The notes beneath the pieces were generated by a model, which worked only from the letters and a program-made list of their open reading frames with translations, did no database searches and was not told the origin of the DNA. A stretch of DNA of 64,000 nt from VRUE01 sp963706605 (lineage in GTDB: Bacteria > Actinomycetota > Thermoleophilia > Solirubrobacterales > 70-9), in NCBI GenBank assembly GCA_963706605.1, contig OY970165.1:310001-374000 (forward strand). Direction: 5' to 3'. Every line of letters begins with the position of its first letter. Within the stretch, counting starts at the first letter, position 1. A program made the position numbers and the translations under genes. This document shows, in pieces, positions 37,928 through 46,740 of the stretch.

Positions 37928-38385
37928 GGGCCGCGCGACTGATTCTCACCTCGCTCGCGGTGTTGCTCTCGCTCGCTGCTCCGGCCCTCGCCGCGGCGCC
38001 GCAGACGAGCATCACCGACATCGAAGACGAGGTGATGTGCCCGATCTGCGGCACCCTGCTGGAGCTGGCCGAATCACCTCAGGCGCAGCGGGAGCGGGCC
38101 TTCGTCAGGCGACTGGTCGCGGCGGGCAAGACCAAGGCCGAGGTCAAGGACGCGCTGGTCGCCCAGTACGGGCAGGGGGTGCTGGCGCTGCCGGGTGGCT
38201 CCGGCTTCGACCTCTCCGCTTACCTGGTCCCGATAGTCGCCATCCTGGTGGCCATGCTGGCGCTGGCGCTGGGCGTGCGGCGCTGGCGACGAACCGCGAA
38301 GTCCGCACCGGCGGCGGCTCCGACCGACATCCAGGGCGAGGACGCCAAACGGCTTGATGCAGACCTCTCGCGCTATGACCTTTAG
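37924..38385 (+). CDS. ccmH: Cytochrome c maturation protein CcmH/CycL
   Basis: 153 residues. Signal peptide at 1-24 (LILTSLAVLLSLAAPALA), then the CcmH core IEDEVMCPICGTLLELAESP with the redox pair in CPIC, RERAFVRRLVAAGKTKAEVK, and a single membrane anchor (LVPIVAILVAMLALALGV). Ends ...DADLSRYDL, common in this family. CcmH works with CcmF and the TlpA-type reductase. The N-terminal half alone matches E. coli CcmH; the CcmI function seems to have moved to the tail of CcmF. ATGA overlap with the thioredoxin gene. Confidence 0.92.
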   Translation: MRAARLILTSLAVLLSLAAPALAAAPQTSITDIEDEVMCPICGTLLELAESPQAQRERAFVRRLVAAGKTKAEVKDALVAQYGQGVLALPGGSGFDLSAYLVPIVAILVAMLALALGVRRWRRTAKSAPAAAPTDIQGEDAKRLDADLSRYDL

Positions 38386-38410
38386 CGCCGTGCAGGGCCT
38401 CCGCTCCGGC

Positions 38411-39025
38411 TCAGTTTTGGATCACCAGGCCGCTTACCGATATCGGCAAGCTCCGAGAATCCGAGGGGCCCACGCAGGCGATCGTCGAGTCGACCTGCGT
38501 CAGCAACACCCTGAGCGAATGCTCGTCCCGAATCGGAGGGCCGGCGATCACGACCAGGTCATAGGCGGCACGAAGGCCGGCCAGCGCCTGAACGAAAAGC
38601 TCTGAGGCAAGCAGCCGACTGCCGTCAGCTGACGGACGGCCGGCGACCACGCAGACCAGCGGCTCGGTCGCACCGGCGGAGCCTGGGCCGGCGAGGACGA
38701 CCGGGCTCAGGATCTCCTCCGCGCCGGCCCTCCCACCCAGGTGCTCGTGCAGGCCGGGCGCCTTGGCCAGTCCCAGTGCATCGGCCAGCGCCGGCTCGGC
38801 CAGGTCGCACTCGAGCAACGCGGTGCGGGTCCCCGCCGCCGCGGCGGCAGTGGCCAGACCGATCGCGGCCCTATGCACGCCCGCCCCGTTTCCCGTGACG
38901 AGCACGGAGCGATGCCCGCGCAATTTCTCCAGCAGCCCGCCGAACGCCTCCTGGTCGCGCCGGCGCAGGGTTCCCGCCCGGAGGTCGGGGGACGACCGGG
39001 CCGGAATCTCCGCCAGGACCTTCAC
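38411..39025 (-). CDS. CpsD/MinD-like protein with degenerate P-loop
   Basis: 204 residues from GTG 39025. The layout is that of polysaccharide-type BY-kinases and MinD-like ATPases: SVLVTGNGAGVHRAAIGLAT in the P-loop place, TALLECDLAEPALADALGL (Walker A'-like LLECDL), GLHEHLGGRAGAEEIL, and YDLVVIAGPPI (Walker B-like). The Walker lysine and serine/threonine are missing (GNGAGVHR, histidine 51 at the lysine position), so ATP hydrolysis or tyrosine kinase activity is doubtful. Its start overlaps the argS stop as GTGA. It may be a regulatory pseudo-enzyme. Confidence 0.7.
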   Translation of the reverse strand: MKVLAEIPARSSPDLRAGTLRRRDQEAFGGLLEKLRGHRSVLVTGNGAGVHRAAIGLATAAAAAGTRTALLECDLAEPALADALGLAKAPGLHEHLGGRAGAEEILSPVVLAGPGSAGATEPLVCVVAGRPSADGSRLLASELFVQALAGLRAAYDLVVIAGPPIRDEHSLRVLLTQVDSTIACVGPSDSRSLPISVSGLVIQN

Positions 39026-40656
39026 ATCCGTTCGGGGGCAGAGATGCCGAGTAGACCCAGCGACTCGGCGATGGTGCGCTGCGCGAGCCCGCAGAGAGCG
39101 AGGCGCGACTGCTCGACCCCCTCGCCCTCTGCGCCCACGACCTGACAGTCGCGGTAGAAGGCGTGGAAGTCGGCGGCGACGGCGGTCGAGTAGGCGCAGA
39201 TGCGATGGGGGGCGCGCCGTGCGGCCGCCTCGCGAACCTCGCCGGGAAACTCGAGCAGGCGCTTGACCAGGGCGCGCTCGGCCAGCTCGAGTGGGGTGCC
39301 GGGGGTCGGCGCGCCGGCCTCCCCCGATTCCCCACCGGCTTTGCGCAGGATGCTGGCGATCCGAGCGTGCGCGTACTGCACGTAGTAGACAGGGTTGTCG
39401 CTCGACTCGCGCCGCGCCAGCTCCAGGTCGAGGTCGACGGTGGTGTCGTGGCTGCGCCAGAGCATGAACCAACGGGCCGCGTCGACGCCGATGTCGTCGA
39501 TCAGCTCGTCAAGCGAGACGAAGTCGCCGCTGCGCTTCGACATCTGCGCCCGCTCGCCCGACTCGACGATGTGGACGAGGCGCATAATCAGCGCCTCCAA
39601 GACGTCGGGGTCAGCGCCCAGCGCGGCGATCGCCGCCCGCAGCCGCGGCGCGTAGCCGTGGTGGTCGGCGCCGAGCACGTTGATCAGATGCTCGAAGCCC
39701 CGCTCCAGCTTGTCGCGGTGGTAGGCCACGTCGGCGGCGAGGTAGGTCGGCTCGCCGTCGGCTCGGATCAGCACCCGGTCCTTGTCGTCGCCGAAGCTGC
39801 TGCTGCGCAGCCACAGCGCGCCCTCGCTCCTGTAGGTGTGACCGCGGCTCTCCAGTCGTTCCAGCGCAACCTCGACCTCGCCGCTCGAGTAGAGGCTGCG
39901 CTCCGAGAACCAGTTGTCGAAACGCACCCCGAAACGATCGAGGGTGGCACGCACCCCGTCGAGGACCAGCTCGATGCCGCGCCGCCCGACCTCCTCGCCG
40001 TCGGCCGGGTCGACACCCTCCGTCCCCAGCCGCTCGGCGAGATCGGTGACGTAAGGCCCCTCGTACCCTTCCTCGGGCAGCTCGCCGCCGGTCATGCGCG
40101 CGGCGATCGAGGCCGCAAAGCGCTTCACCTGGCCACCCGCGTCGTTGACGTAGTACTCGCGCTCGACCTCGTGCCCGACGGCCTCCAGCAGCCGGACCAG
40201 GGCGTCCCCGTAGGCGGCGTGGCGGCCACCGCCGACATGGAGCGGGCCGGTCGGGTTGGCGGACACGAACTCGACGAGGATGCGTTCAGGGAACTTGGTA
40301 GGCGCCGGCCCCAGACTCTCTCCGGCAGCCGCGAGCCGGGCCATCGCGCGCCTGTACCAGGCGTCCGAGAGAAAGAGATTGACGAAGCCCGGGCCGGCCA
40401 CCTCGACCCGGTCGATGCTGTCCTCGGCCCCGAGCTCGCGCTCCAGCTCGGCGCAGAGCCGCGTCGCAACATCACGGGGCCCTTCGCCCAGCGGGGCGGC
40501 GAGCAACATCGCCGCATTGGAGCTGTAGTCGCCCAGCTCCGGCTTCGGCGGGCGGTCCAGCGTCGGCTCCTGGCTGGTCGGCTCGCCGTCGCGCAATGCC
40601 TGTGCCGCCTGCTGAACGGCGGCGCGCAGCTCGGCAATCGAGTCGGTAGCGGACAT
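39022..40656 (-). CDS. argS: Arginyl-tRNA synthetase
   Basis: 544 residues from ATG 40656. Class I synthetase charging tRNA-Arg. The N-terminal Add1 domain is followed by SANPTGPLHVGGGRHAAYGD (HIGH variant HVGG) and YYVNDAGGQVKRFA. The MSKRSGDFVSLDEL block is the KMSKS-equivalent, and the DALR anticodon-binding domain ends the protein (YYVQYAHARIASILRKAG onward). Length is usual. The open frame extends to 40890 without family likeness. It overlaps the pseudo-ATPase gene and diverges from the phosphoesterase gene. Confidence 0.97.
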   Translation of the reverse strand: MSATDSIAELRAAVQQAAQALRDGEPTSQEPTLDRPPKPELGDYSSNAAMLLAAPLGEGPRDVATRLCAELERELGAEDSIDRVEVAGPGFVNLFLSDAWYRRAMARLAAAGESLGPAPTKFPERILVEFVSANPTGPLHVGGGRHAAYGDALVRLLEAVGHEVEREYYVNDAGGQVKRFAASIAARMTGGELPEEGYEGPYVTDLAERLGTEGVDPADGEEVGRRGIELVLDGVRATLDRFGVRFDNWFSERSLYSSGEVEVALERLESRGHTYRSEGALWLRSSSFGDDKDRVLIRADGEPTYLAADVAYHRDKLERGFEHLINVLGADHHGYAPRLRAAIAALGADPDVLEALIMRLVHIVESGERAQMSKRSGDFVSLDELIDDIGVDAARWFMLWRSHDTTVDLDLELARRESSDNPVYYVQYAHARIASILRKAGGESGEAGAPTPGTPLELAERALVKRLLEFPGEVREAAARRAPHRICAYSTAVAADFHAFYRDCQVVGAEGEGVEQSRLALCGLAQRTIAESLGLLGISAPERM

Positions 40657-40701
40657 GGTGGCATCGTATGAGCCGAGGGCGGACCGGGGTACGCTGGCCG
40701 C

Positions 40702-41445
40702 TTGCGCACCGCGGTCATCAGCGACATCCACGCCAATCTGCCGGCGCTCGAAGCGGTTCTTGAGGCAATCGACGCCGCCGGCATCGAGGAGATCTGGTGC
40801 CTCGGGGACGTGGTTGGCTACGGAGCCGAGCCTGACGACTGTGCCGACCTGGTGCGCGAGAGATGCGCCCTCTGTCTGGTCGGCAATCACGACCTCGCCG
40901 TTCTCGGCGCCCTCGACGTGGCCTCGTTCTCCGAGGCGGCAGCCGAGGCGGTCGCCTGGACCCGCGACAACGTCACCGAGCGGACGCTCGAGCTGCTGCG
41001 CGAGCTAGAGCCGATCGGCCGGCGACAGGGGATCGCCCTCTTCCACGCCTCGCCGCGTGACCCGGTCTGGGAGTACGTGCTCTCCGCCGAGCAGGCCGAC
41101 GCCTGCATGGACGTCCAACCCGAGCGGATCACCCTGATCGGCCACTCGCACGTCTCGCTCTTCTTCACGCGACCGTCCACCGGGGAACAGGACAAAGACA
41201 TCCGCGGAGCTCAGTCGAGCGACGACACCCTGCTCGACCTCGACGGGGGCTGCTGGTTGATCAACCCGGGCAGCGTCGGCCAACCGCGTGACGGCGACCC
41301 CCGTGCAGCCTGGCTGGAGCTGGACACAAGTGAGCGAACGGCGCGCTTCCATCGCGTCGGCTATGACGTCGAGAGGGCAGCGGCATCGATCTCAGCCGCC
41401 GGCCTGCCGCGACGCCTCGCCGACCGTCTCCTCGTCGGCTCGTGA
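40702..41445 (+). CDS. Calcineurin-like metallophosphoesterase
   Basis: 247 residues. Metal ligands appear in order: ISDIHANLPALEAVL (D-x-H), CLGDVVGYG (GD), GNHD, then HASP, and GHSHVSLF. This is the YfcE/MPPED group of di-metal phosphodiesterases or phosphatases; substrate unknown. The TTG at 40702 begins at the first core strand (RTAVISDIHANL). Divergent from argS over 45 bp. Confidence 0.9.
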   Translation: MRTAVISDIHANLPALEAVLEAIDAAGIEEIWCLGDVVGYGAEPDDCADLVRERCALCLVGNHDLAVLGALDVASFSEAAAEAVAWTRDNVTERTLELLRELEPIGRRQGIALFHASPRDPVWEYVLSAEQADACMDVQPERITLIGHSHVSLFFTRPSTGEQDKDIRGAQSSDDTLLDLDGGCWLINPGSVGQPRDGDPRAAWLELDTSERTARFHRVGYDVERAAASISAAGLPRRLADRLLVGS

Positions 41446-41498
41446 CCTTTAAATGCAGGGAAAATCCGCACCCAGGGCCGTTCTCTAGACTCGCCCGG

Positions 41499-42077
41499 AT
41501 GCCTCACCTGCCCGCGTCCCTGCTCGCGCTCGCCCTCGGTGCGACGGTACTCGTGCTCTCCTCCTGCGGCGGCAAGGACGCTCAGCTCCTTCCCGGCGAG
41601 ACCGCGCGGGAGATCACCGCCAACCTCGACACCGTCCAACAGCTCTCAGACGAAGGCGACTGCACCGGCGCCGAAAGCGCCGTCCAGCAGGTGGGCGAAC
41701 AGATCGAAACGCTCGAAGGCGTCGACGCGAAGCTGAAGCGGGCGCTCGAAGAAGGCGCGGCGCGGCTGAGCGAAGTGATCACGGACTGCGAAGAATCTCC
41801 GACCGAAGCGATCGCCCCCGCGGTCGTCCCCACCGAAACCGAAGGCGACGAAGAAGAGCCGCCGAAGGAAAAGGAAGGGAAGGAAAAGGAGAAGGAAGCA
41901 AAGCCAAAGGAGGAAGCGCCCGCTCCGGAAACGCCGGCCACTCCGCCTCCGCTGCCGCCTCAGGCGAAAGGCGAAGGCAAAGGCCTGGAAGAAGAACCCC
42001 CGAGCAGCGAAGAAGGTGGCGAGGAAGGTTCCTCCGGCGGGGTCAGCCCCAGTAGCCCCGCGGGTGAAGGCGAATGA
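41499..42077 (+). CDS. Charged repeat-rich lipoprotein coupled to a Ser/Thr kinase
   Basis: 192 residues from ATG 41499. Lipoprotein signal with lipobox LVLSSC near residue 20. Residues about 25-105 form a helical domain (LLPGETAREITANLDTVQQL, a cysteine pair in DCTGAES and DCEES). The second half is a disordered Glu/Lys/Pro tail (PPKEKEGKEKEKEAKPKEEA) and ends in Ser/Gly/Glu-rich sequence; the DNA there is purine-biased. The stop overlaps the kinase start as ATGA, so the two are translated together. It may be a sensor partner or substrate of the kinase. Confidence 0.8.
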   Translation: MPHLPASLLALALGATVLVLSSCGGKDAQLLPGETAREITANLDTVQQLSDEGDCTGAESAVQQVGEQIETLEGVDAKLKRALEEGAARLSEVITDCEESPTEAIAPAVVPTETEGDEEEPPKEKEGKEKEKEAKPKEEAPAPETPATPPPLPPQAKGEGKGLEEEPPSSEEGGEEGSSGGVSPSSPAGEGE

Positions 42078-43288
42078 CGGGGACGGGGACCCTCTCGGGC
42101 CGCTACGAGCTGGGCGACCGGCTTGGCTCGGGTGGGATGTCCAACGTCTACCGGGCCACCGACCTGATTCTCGAGCGCACCGTCGCGGTCAAGATCCTCG
42201 CCGAGCACCTCTCCGACGACGAGCGCTTCGTCGCCCGCTTCCGCCGCGAGGCGCTGGCGGTCGCCAAGCTGATCCACCCCAACATCGTCCAGGTCTACGA
42301 CACCGGCATCGACGAGGGCCGTCACTACATCGTCATGGAGTACGTCGAGGGCCGCTCCGGGGCGCAGATTTTGCAGCGACAGGGACCGGTCGGCCCAGAG
42401 GCCGCGGCGGAGGCCGGCATCCAGGCCTGCGCCGGTCTCGACTATGCCCACCGGCGCGGGATCATCCACCGCGACGTCAAGCCCGGCAACCTGATGCTCG
42501 TCGGCGGTCCGGTCGGCGGCGGCGCGATGACCGTGAAACTGACCGACTTCGGGATCGCGCGGGCGATCGAACAGACCCGGATCACCCAGGTCGGCTCGGT
42601 GGTCGGCACCGCCGCCTACCTCGCCCCCGAGCAGGTGCGCGGCGAGGAGGCGACTCCGGCGACCGACGTATACGCGCTCGGCGTCGTCCTCTACCAGTTC
42701 CTCACCGGACGGCTGCCGTATGAGGGCTCGAGCCTGGCCGAGCTCGCGGTACGCCAACAGAACGAGCGGCCGCTGCCCCCGAGCACATACAACGACGCGG
42801 TGCCGGAGCCGCTGGGAGGAGCCGTGCTGCGCGCCCTGGAAGGGGATACGACGAGGCGCTATGCGAGCGCCGACGAGCTGGCCGGCGGCCTGCAGCTCGG
42901 CCTGCAGGGCGAGGACGTGACCCTGCCGCTCGAAGAGGGCGCGACGCCGACCCAGGTGCTTGGTGGAGAGACGGTGACGCGGCGACTCGATCAGACCGAG
43001 CGCACCGAGCTTCGCCCCGCCTCACCGAGCAGGCGGCCGGGTCCCCGCATGCCGCAACCGGTCGCGGCGCCGCCGGTCACCGCCCCGAAGAAGCGAAGCG
43101 CCTTCTCCCGCTTCGCCCGTTTCGTAATGGCCGCCGTCGCCCTTGTCCTGATCGCAGCCGCCGTGGCCACCGCGGTGATCGTCGCCACCGACAAGGCGAC
43201 CGGCGTCAAGGCAACCGAAGTGGCCGGCGACTCGGTCCACAAGGTCGTCGAAGAGTTCAAGGAACTGGTCAAGAAGAACACCGAATAG
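42074..43288 (+). CDS. Membrane Ser/Thr protein kinase (PknB type)
   Basis: 404 residues. Hanks-type kinase domain at about 8-275: glycine-rich loop LGSGGMSNVY, Lys40 in VAVKIL, catalytic HRDVKPGN (Asp134), DFGIAR (158-163), activation-loop QVGSVVGTAAYLAPEQVRG and DVYALGVVLYQFL. A linker leads to one membrane helix at about 355-378 (FVMAAVALVLIAAAVATAVIV) and a short outside tail of about 26 residues; there are no PASTA repeats. It is coupled to the lipoprotein gene upstream. Its last 20 bp overlap the convergent tgt gene. Confidence 0.95.
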   Translation: MTGTGTLSGRYELGDRLGSGGMSNVYRATDLILERTVAVKILAEHLSDDERFVARFRREALAVAKLIHPNIVQVYDTGIDEGRHYIVMEYVEGRSGAQILQRQGPVGPEAAAEAGIQACAGLDYAHRRGIIHRDVKPGNLMLVGGPVGGGAMTVKLTDFGIARAIEQTRITQVGSVVGTAAYLAPEQVRGEEATPATDVYALGVVLYQFLTGRLPYEGSSLAELAVRQQNERPLPPSTYNDAVPEPLGGAVLRALEGDTTRRYASADELAGGLQLGLQGEDVTLPLEEGATPTQVLGGETVTRRLDQTERTELRPASPSRRPGPRMPQPVAAPPVTAPKKRSAFSRFARFVMAAVALVLIAAAVATAVIVATDKATGVKATEVAGDSVHKVVEEFKELVKKNTE

Positions 43289-44483
43289 CCCAGGGTGCCG
43301 CTCCGTTCAGGACCGAGGTGGAGTAGGAGCTGAGGGTTCCGGCCGTGATCGCGGTGCGGGCGTGGGTTACGAGCTCGTTCATATAGGTGAGGTTGTGGAG
43401 GCATAGGAGGCGGACCGCGGTCAGCTCCTCGGCTCGGGAGAGGTAGCTGAGGTAGTCGCGGTCGTGGTTGCGACAGGCAGGGCAGGGGCAGCCCTCGGCG
43501 ATCGGGTTGCTGTCTCCCTCCCAGCCGGCCTTGCGCAGGTCGAGGCGGAAGCGGTTGCCGGGGTCGGGGACGAGTGCGGTTCCGTGGCGGGCGAGGCGGG
43601 TCGGGATCGCGCAATCGAAGACGTCGAGGCCGAGCGCGATGCCAGCGAGCAGATCGTCGACGTCGCCGATCCCGAGCAGGTGCTTGGGCGCCTCCTCCGG
43701 CAGCAGCGGCGCGGTCAGCTTCAGCACACCCCGCATCTCCTCCTTGTCGCGGCCCAGCGTGCCGCCGATCGCGATCCCGTCGACGCCGGCCTCGGAGATC
43801 GCCTGCGCCGAGGCGCGCCGCAAATCCTCGTGGACACCGCCCTGGACGATCCCGAAGACGGCCTGACGTGCCGGCCCATGCTCCCCATGCCAGGTGAGGC
43901 AGCGATCGAGCCAGCGGTGGGTGCGCTCCATCGAGCGAGCGGTGTAGTCGCGGTCGGCGTGGTAGGGCGTGCACTCGTCGAAGACCAGGGCGATGTCGGA
44001 CCCGAGCTTCGCCTGCACCTCCATCGAGATCTCGGGAGAGATGAACAGCGAGCGACCGTCCTTGTAGGAGCGGAACCGCACGCCCTCCTCTCCGATCGAG
44101 ACCACAGACCCGTGGTCGCCGCCGGGGCGGCCCTTGCCCTTCACCTCGTCGGCCACTCCGCCGTGAGCAAGCGAGAAGACCTGGAAGCCGCCCGAGTCGG
44201 TGATCAGAGCTCTGTCCCATCCCATGAACCCGTGCAGCCCGCCGGCAGCGGCGATCCGGTCCGGGCCCGGCGAGACGAACAGGTGGTACGTGTTGCCGAG
44301 GATCAGCTCATAGCCGATCTCGGCGACCTCGCGAGACTCCAGCCCCCGCACGGTCGCCTTCGTCGCCAACGGGATGAACGCCGGGGTTTGGATCGGCCCG
44401 TGTGCCGTATGAAGCACCCCGGCTCGCGCGCTCCCGTCCCGCGCCGCGATCTCGAACCGCAGCCGGTCCGGCTCGACCCTCAC
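43269..44483 (-). CDS. tgt: tRNA-guanine transglycosylase
   Basis: 404 residues. Replaces guanine 34 by a queuosine precursor in tRNAs with GUN anticodons. Conserved parts are ILGNTYHLFVSPG, DRALITDSGGFQVFSL with the catalytic aspartate region, AVFGIVQGGVHEDLR, GIAIGGTLGRDKEEM, FDCAIPTRLARHGTAL with the nucleophile, and the zinc site CPCPAC with a later C and H. The GTG start overlaps the gpmI stop as GTGA. It is the last gene of the long minus-strand run. No queC, queD, queE or queF gene is seen in the window. Confidence 0.96.
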   Translation of the reverse strand: MRVEPDRLRFEIAARDGSARAGVLHTAHGPIQTPAFIPLATKATVRGLESREVAEIGYELILGNTYHLFVSPGPDRIAAAGGLHGFMGWDRALITDSGGFQVFSLAHGGVADEVKGKGRPGGDHGSVVSIGEEGVRFRSYKDGRSLFISPEISMEVQAKLGSDIALVFDECTPYHADRDYTARSMERTHRWLDRCLTWHGEHGPARQAVFGIVQGGVHEDLRRASAQAISEAGVDGIAIGGTLGRDKEEMRGVLKLTAPLLPEEAPKHLLGIGDVDDLLAGIALGLDVFDCAIPTRLARHGTALVPDPGNRFRLDLRKAGWEGDSNPIAEGCPCPACRNHDRDYLSYLSRAEELTAVRLLCLHNLTYMNELVTHARTAITAGTLSSYSTSVLNGAAPWAIRCSS

Positions 44484-45991
44484 GCGATCAGCGACTTGCC
44501 GGTCATCGCCGCCGGCTGCGGGATGCCCAGCAGCTGCAGGACGGTCGGCGCCACGTCGGCGAGGATGCCGTGATCGCGCAGCTCGACCCCCTCGGCGGTG
44601 ACGATCAGCGGCACCGGGTTGAGCGAGTGTGCGGTGTTTGGCGAGCCGTCGGGCTCGAGCATGTGGTCGCAGTTGCCGTGGTCGGCGGTGACGATGCAGG
44701 CGCCGCCGCTGCGCTCGACCGCGGCGAGGACGTCGCCGAGGCAGCCGTCGACCTCCTCGACCGCCTTCACCGCCGCCGGGATGACCCCGGTGTGGCCGAC
44801 CATGTCGGGGTTGGCGAAGTTGATGATCCCGAAGCGGTACTCGCCCTCCGCCCAGCCTGAGACGAAGGTGTCGGCGGCGGCGCGGGCGCTCATCTCAGGC
44901 TTGTGGTCGTAGGTGGGCACGTCGCGGGGCGAGTCGACCAGGCGGTGCTCCTCCCCCTCCCACTCCTCCTCGCGGCCGCCGTTGAAGAAGTAGGTGACGT
45001 GCGCGTACTTCTCGGTCTCCGCGACGTGCAGCTGGCGGCCCCCGGCCTCCGAGATCACCTCGGCCAGGGTCGTCTGCGGGCGCGCCTCGGGAAAGGCGAC
45101 CGGGTAGGGCCAGCCCTTGCGGTACGCGGTCATCGTGGTCAGGTCGAGAACCGGACCACCGGTGCGGGAGAACTCCTCGAAGCCGGGCTCGGCGAGCGCG
45201 CGGGTTATCTGCCGGGCGCGGTCGGGGCGGAAGTTGACGAAGATCGCCACGTCACCCTCGACCACGCCGTCGTAGTCGCCGATCACCGTCGGCTTCACGA
45301 ACTCGTCGGTCTCCTCGCGCTCATAGGAGGCATCGATCGCCTCCGCGGCACTCGTGGCGTTTTGGCCGCGGGCATGGACGATCGCGTCGTAGGCCAGCTT
45401 GGTCCGCTCCCAGCGGGTGTCGCGATCCATCGCGTAGTAGCGGCCGCTGACCGTGGCGACGCGACCGGCCTGACGCAGCCAACGCTCCAGCTCGGAGAGG
45501 TAGCTGCGGCCACCGTGCGGCAGGGTGTCGCGGCCGTCGGTGAAGGCATGGAAGACGACGTCGGGCACGCCCTCTTGGGAGGCCAGCTCGATCGTCGCCT
45601 CGATGTGCTCCCAGCCGGAGTGGACGCCGCCGTCGGAGACGAGGCCAAGCAGGTGGAGGCGCCCTCGGGGGCTGCGCCGGGCGCGGTCACAGGCAGCGAG
45701 CAGCGCCTCGTTCTCGAAGAAGCTGCCGTCGGCGATCGCGTCGTCGATCCGGGCCAGATCCTGCTTGACGATCGCTCCGGCGCCGAGGTTGAGATGGCCG
45801 ACCTCGGAGTTGCCCATCTGCCCCTCGGGCAGGCCGACGTCGCGACCCTGGGCCGAGAGCTGCGTGTGGGGGTACGTCTCCCAGAGTCGGTCGAATACCG
45901 GCGTCTCCGCCAGCGAGATCGCGTTGCCGGGCCCCGGCGGCGCCAGCCCCCAGCCGTCGAGGATGACCAGCGCCAGCGAGGGCACCGTCAC
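44480..45991 (-). CDS. gpmI: 2,3-Bisphosphoglycerate-independent phosphoglycerate mutase
   Basis: 503 residues, di-manganese enzyme interconverting 3- and 2-phosphoglycerate. Alkaline-phosphatase fold: VILDGWGLAPPG, GNSEVGHLNLGAG with the nucleophile serine, VHSGWEHI, AFTDGRDTLPHGG, GRYYAMDRDTRWERT, and the C-terminal metal site TADHGNCDHM. Length is usual. It overlaps tpiA and tgt by 4 bases on either side, indicating one transcript from gap or earlier. Confidence 0.96.
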   Translation of the reverse strand: MTVPSLALVILDGWGLAPPGPGNAISLAETPVFDRLWETYPHTQLSAQGRDVGLPEGQMGNSEVGHLNLGAGAIVKQDLARIDDAIADGSFFENEALLAACDRARRSPRGRLHLLGLVSDGGVHSGWEHIEATIELASQEGVPDVVFHAFTDGRDTLPHGGRSYLSELERWLRQAGRVATVSGRYYAMDRDTRWERTKLAYDAIVHARGQNATSAAEAIDASYEREETDEFVKPTVIGDYDGVVEGDVAIFVNFRPDRARQITRALAEPGFEEFSRTGGPVLDLTTMTAYRKGWPYPVAFPEARPQTTLAEVISEAGGRQLHVAETEKYAHVTYFFNGGREEEWEGEEHRLVDSPRDVPTYDHKPEMSARAAADTFVSGWAEGEYRFGIINFANPDMVGHTGVIPAAVKAVEEVDGCLGDVLAAVERSGGACIVTADHGNCDHMLEPDGSPNTAHSLNPVPLIVTAEGVELRDHGILADVAPTVLQLLGIPQPAAMTGKSLIA

Positions 45992-46740
45992 CCGGCGGCC
46001 TCCACGATCGCGGCGAAGTCTTCGGGATCGAGGCTGGCGCCGCCGACCAGGGCGCCGTCGATGTCGGGCATGCTCAAAAGCTCCGCCGCGTTACCCGGCT
46101 TCACCGAGCCGCCGTAGAGGATCCTCGTCGAGTCCGCCTCACCACCGCGCTCGCGCAGCACGTCGCGGATGAAGGCGATCACCTCCTGCGCCTGCTCCGG
46201 GGTCGCGGTGCGACCGGTGCCGATCGCCCAGATCGGCTCGTAGGCGACGACGACCTCGGCCAGGCGACCGGGATCGACGTCGGCGAGGTCCGTCTGGAGC
46301 TGGCGCTCCAGCACGCCCTCGGTCTGCCCGGCGTCGCGCGCCTCCTCGCTCTCGCCGACGCAGAGAATCGGCTCGAGACCGGCCGCGAGCGCCGCCGGCA
46401 CCTTGCGCGCCAGCGCCTCGTCGGTCTCGTTGAAGTACTGGCGCCGCTCGGAGTGGCCGAGCACCACCGCGTCGACGTCGGCCTCGAGCAGCATCGCCGC
46501 CGAGACCTCGCCGGTGAAGGCGCCCGACTCGGCCTCGTGCATGTTCTGGGCGGCGACCCGCACGGCGCTGCCGCGCGAGCGCTCGACCACCTCGCTCAGC
46601 GCCAGGTAGGACGAGCAGATGACGACGTCGTGCTGCGTGGCCGCAATACGCGGCAGCAGCGCGTCGACGAACGCCGCAGCCTCGGTGACAGTCTTGTGCA
46701 TCTTCCAGTTGGCGGCGATGTAGGGGGTTCGCTCAGGCAT
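45988..46740 (-). CDS. tpiA: Triose-phosphate isomerase
   Basis: 250 residues from ATG 46740. Interconverts DHAP and G3P. Lysine in AANWKMHKT, His in VVLGHSERRQYF, Glu in VVAYEPIWAIGTGRTA, and the phosphate loop ILYGGSVKPGNA are all present. It overlaps pgk by 8 bp and gpmI by 4. The frame runs further upstream inside pgk but the family start is clear. Confidence 0.97.
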   Translation of the reverse strand: MPERTPYIAANWKMHKTVTEAAAFVDALLPRIAATQHDVVICSSYLALSEVVERSRGSAVRVAAQNMHEAESGAFTGEVSAAMLLEADVDAVVLGHSERRQYFNETDEALARKVPAALAAGLEPILCVGESEEARDAGQTEGVLERQLQTDLADVDPGRLAEVVVAYEPIWAIGTGRTATPEQAQEVIAFIRDVLRERGGEADSTRILYGGSVKPGNAAELLSMPDIDGALVGGASLDPEDFAAIVEAAG

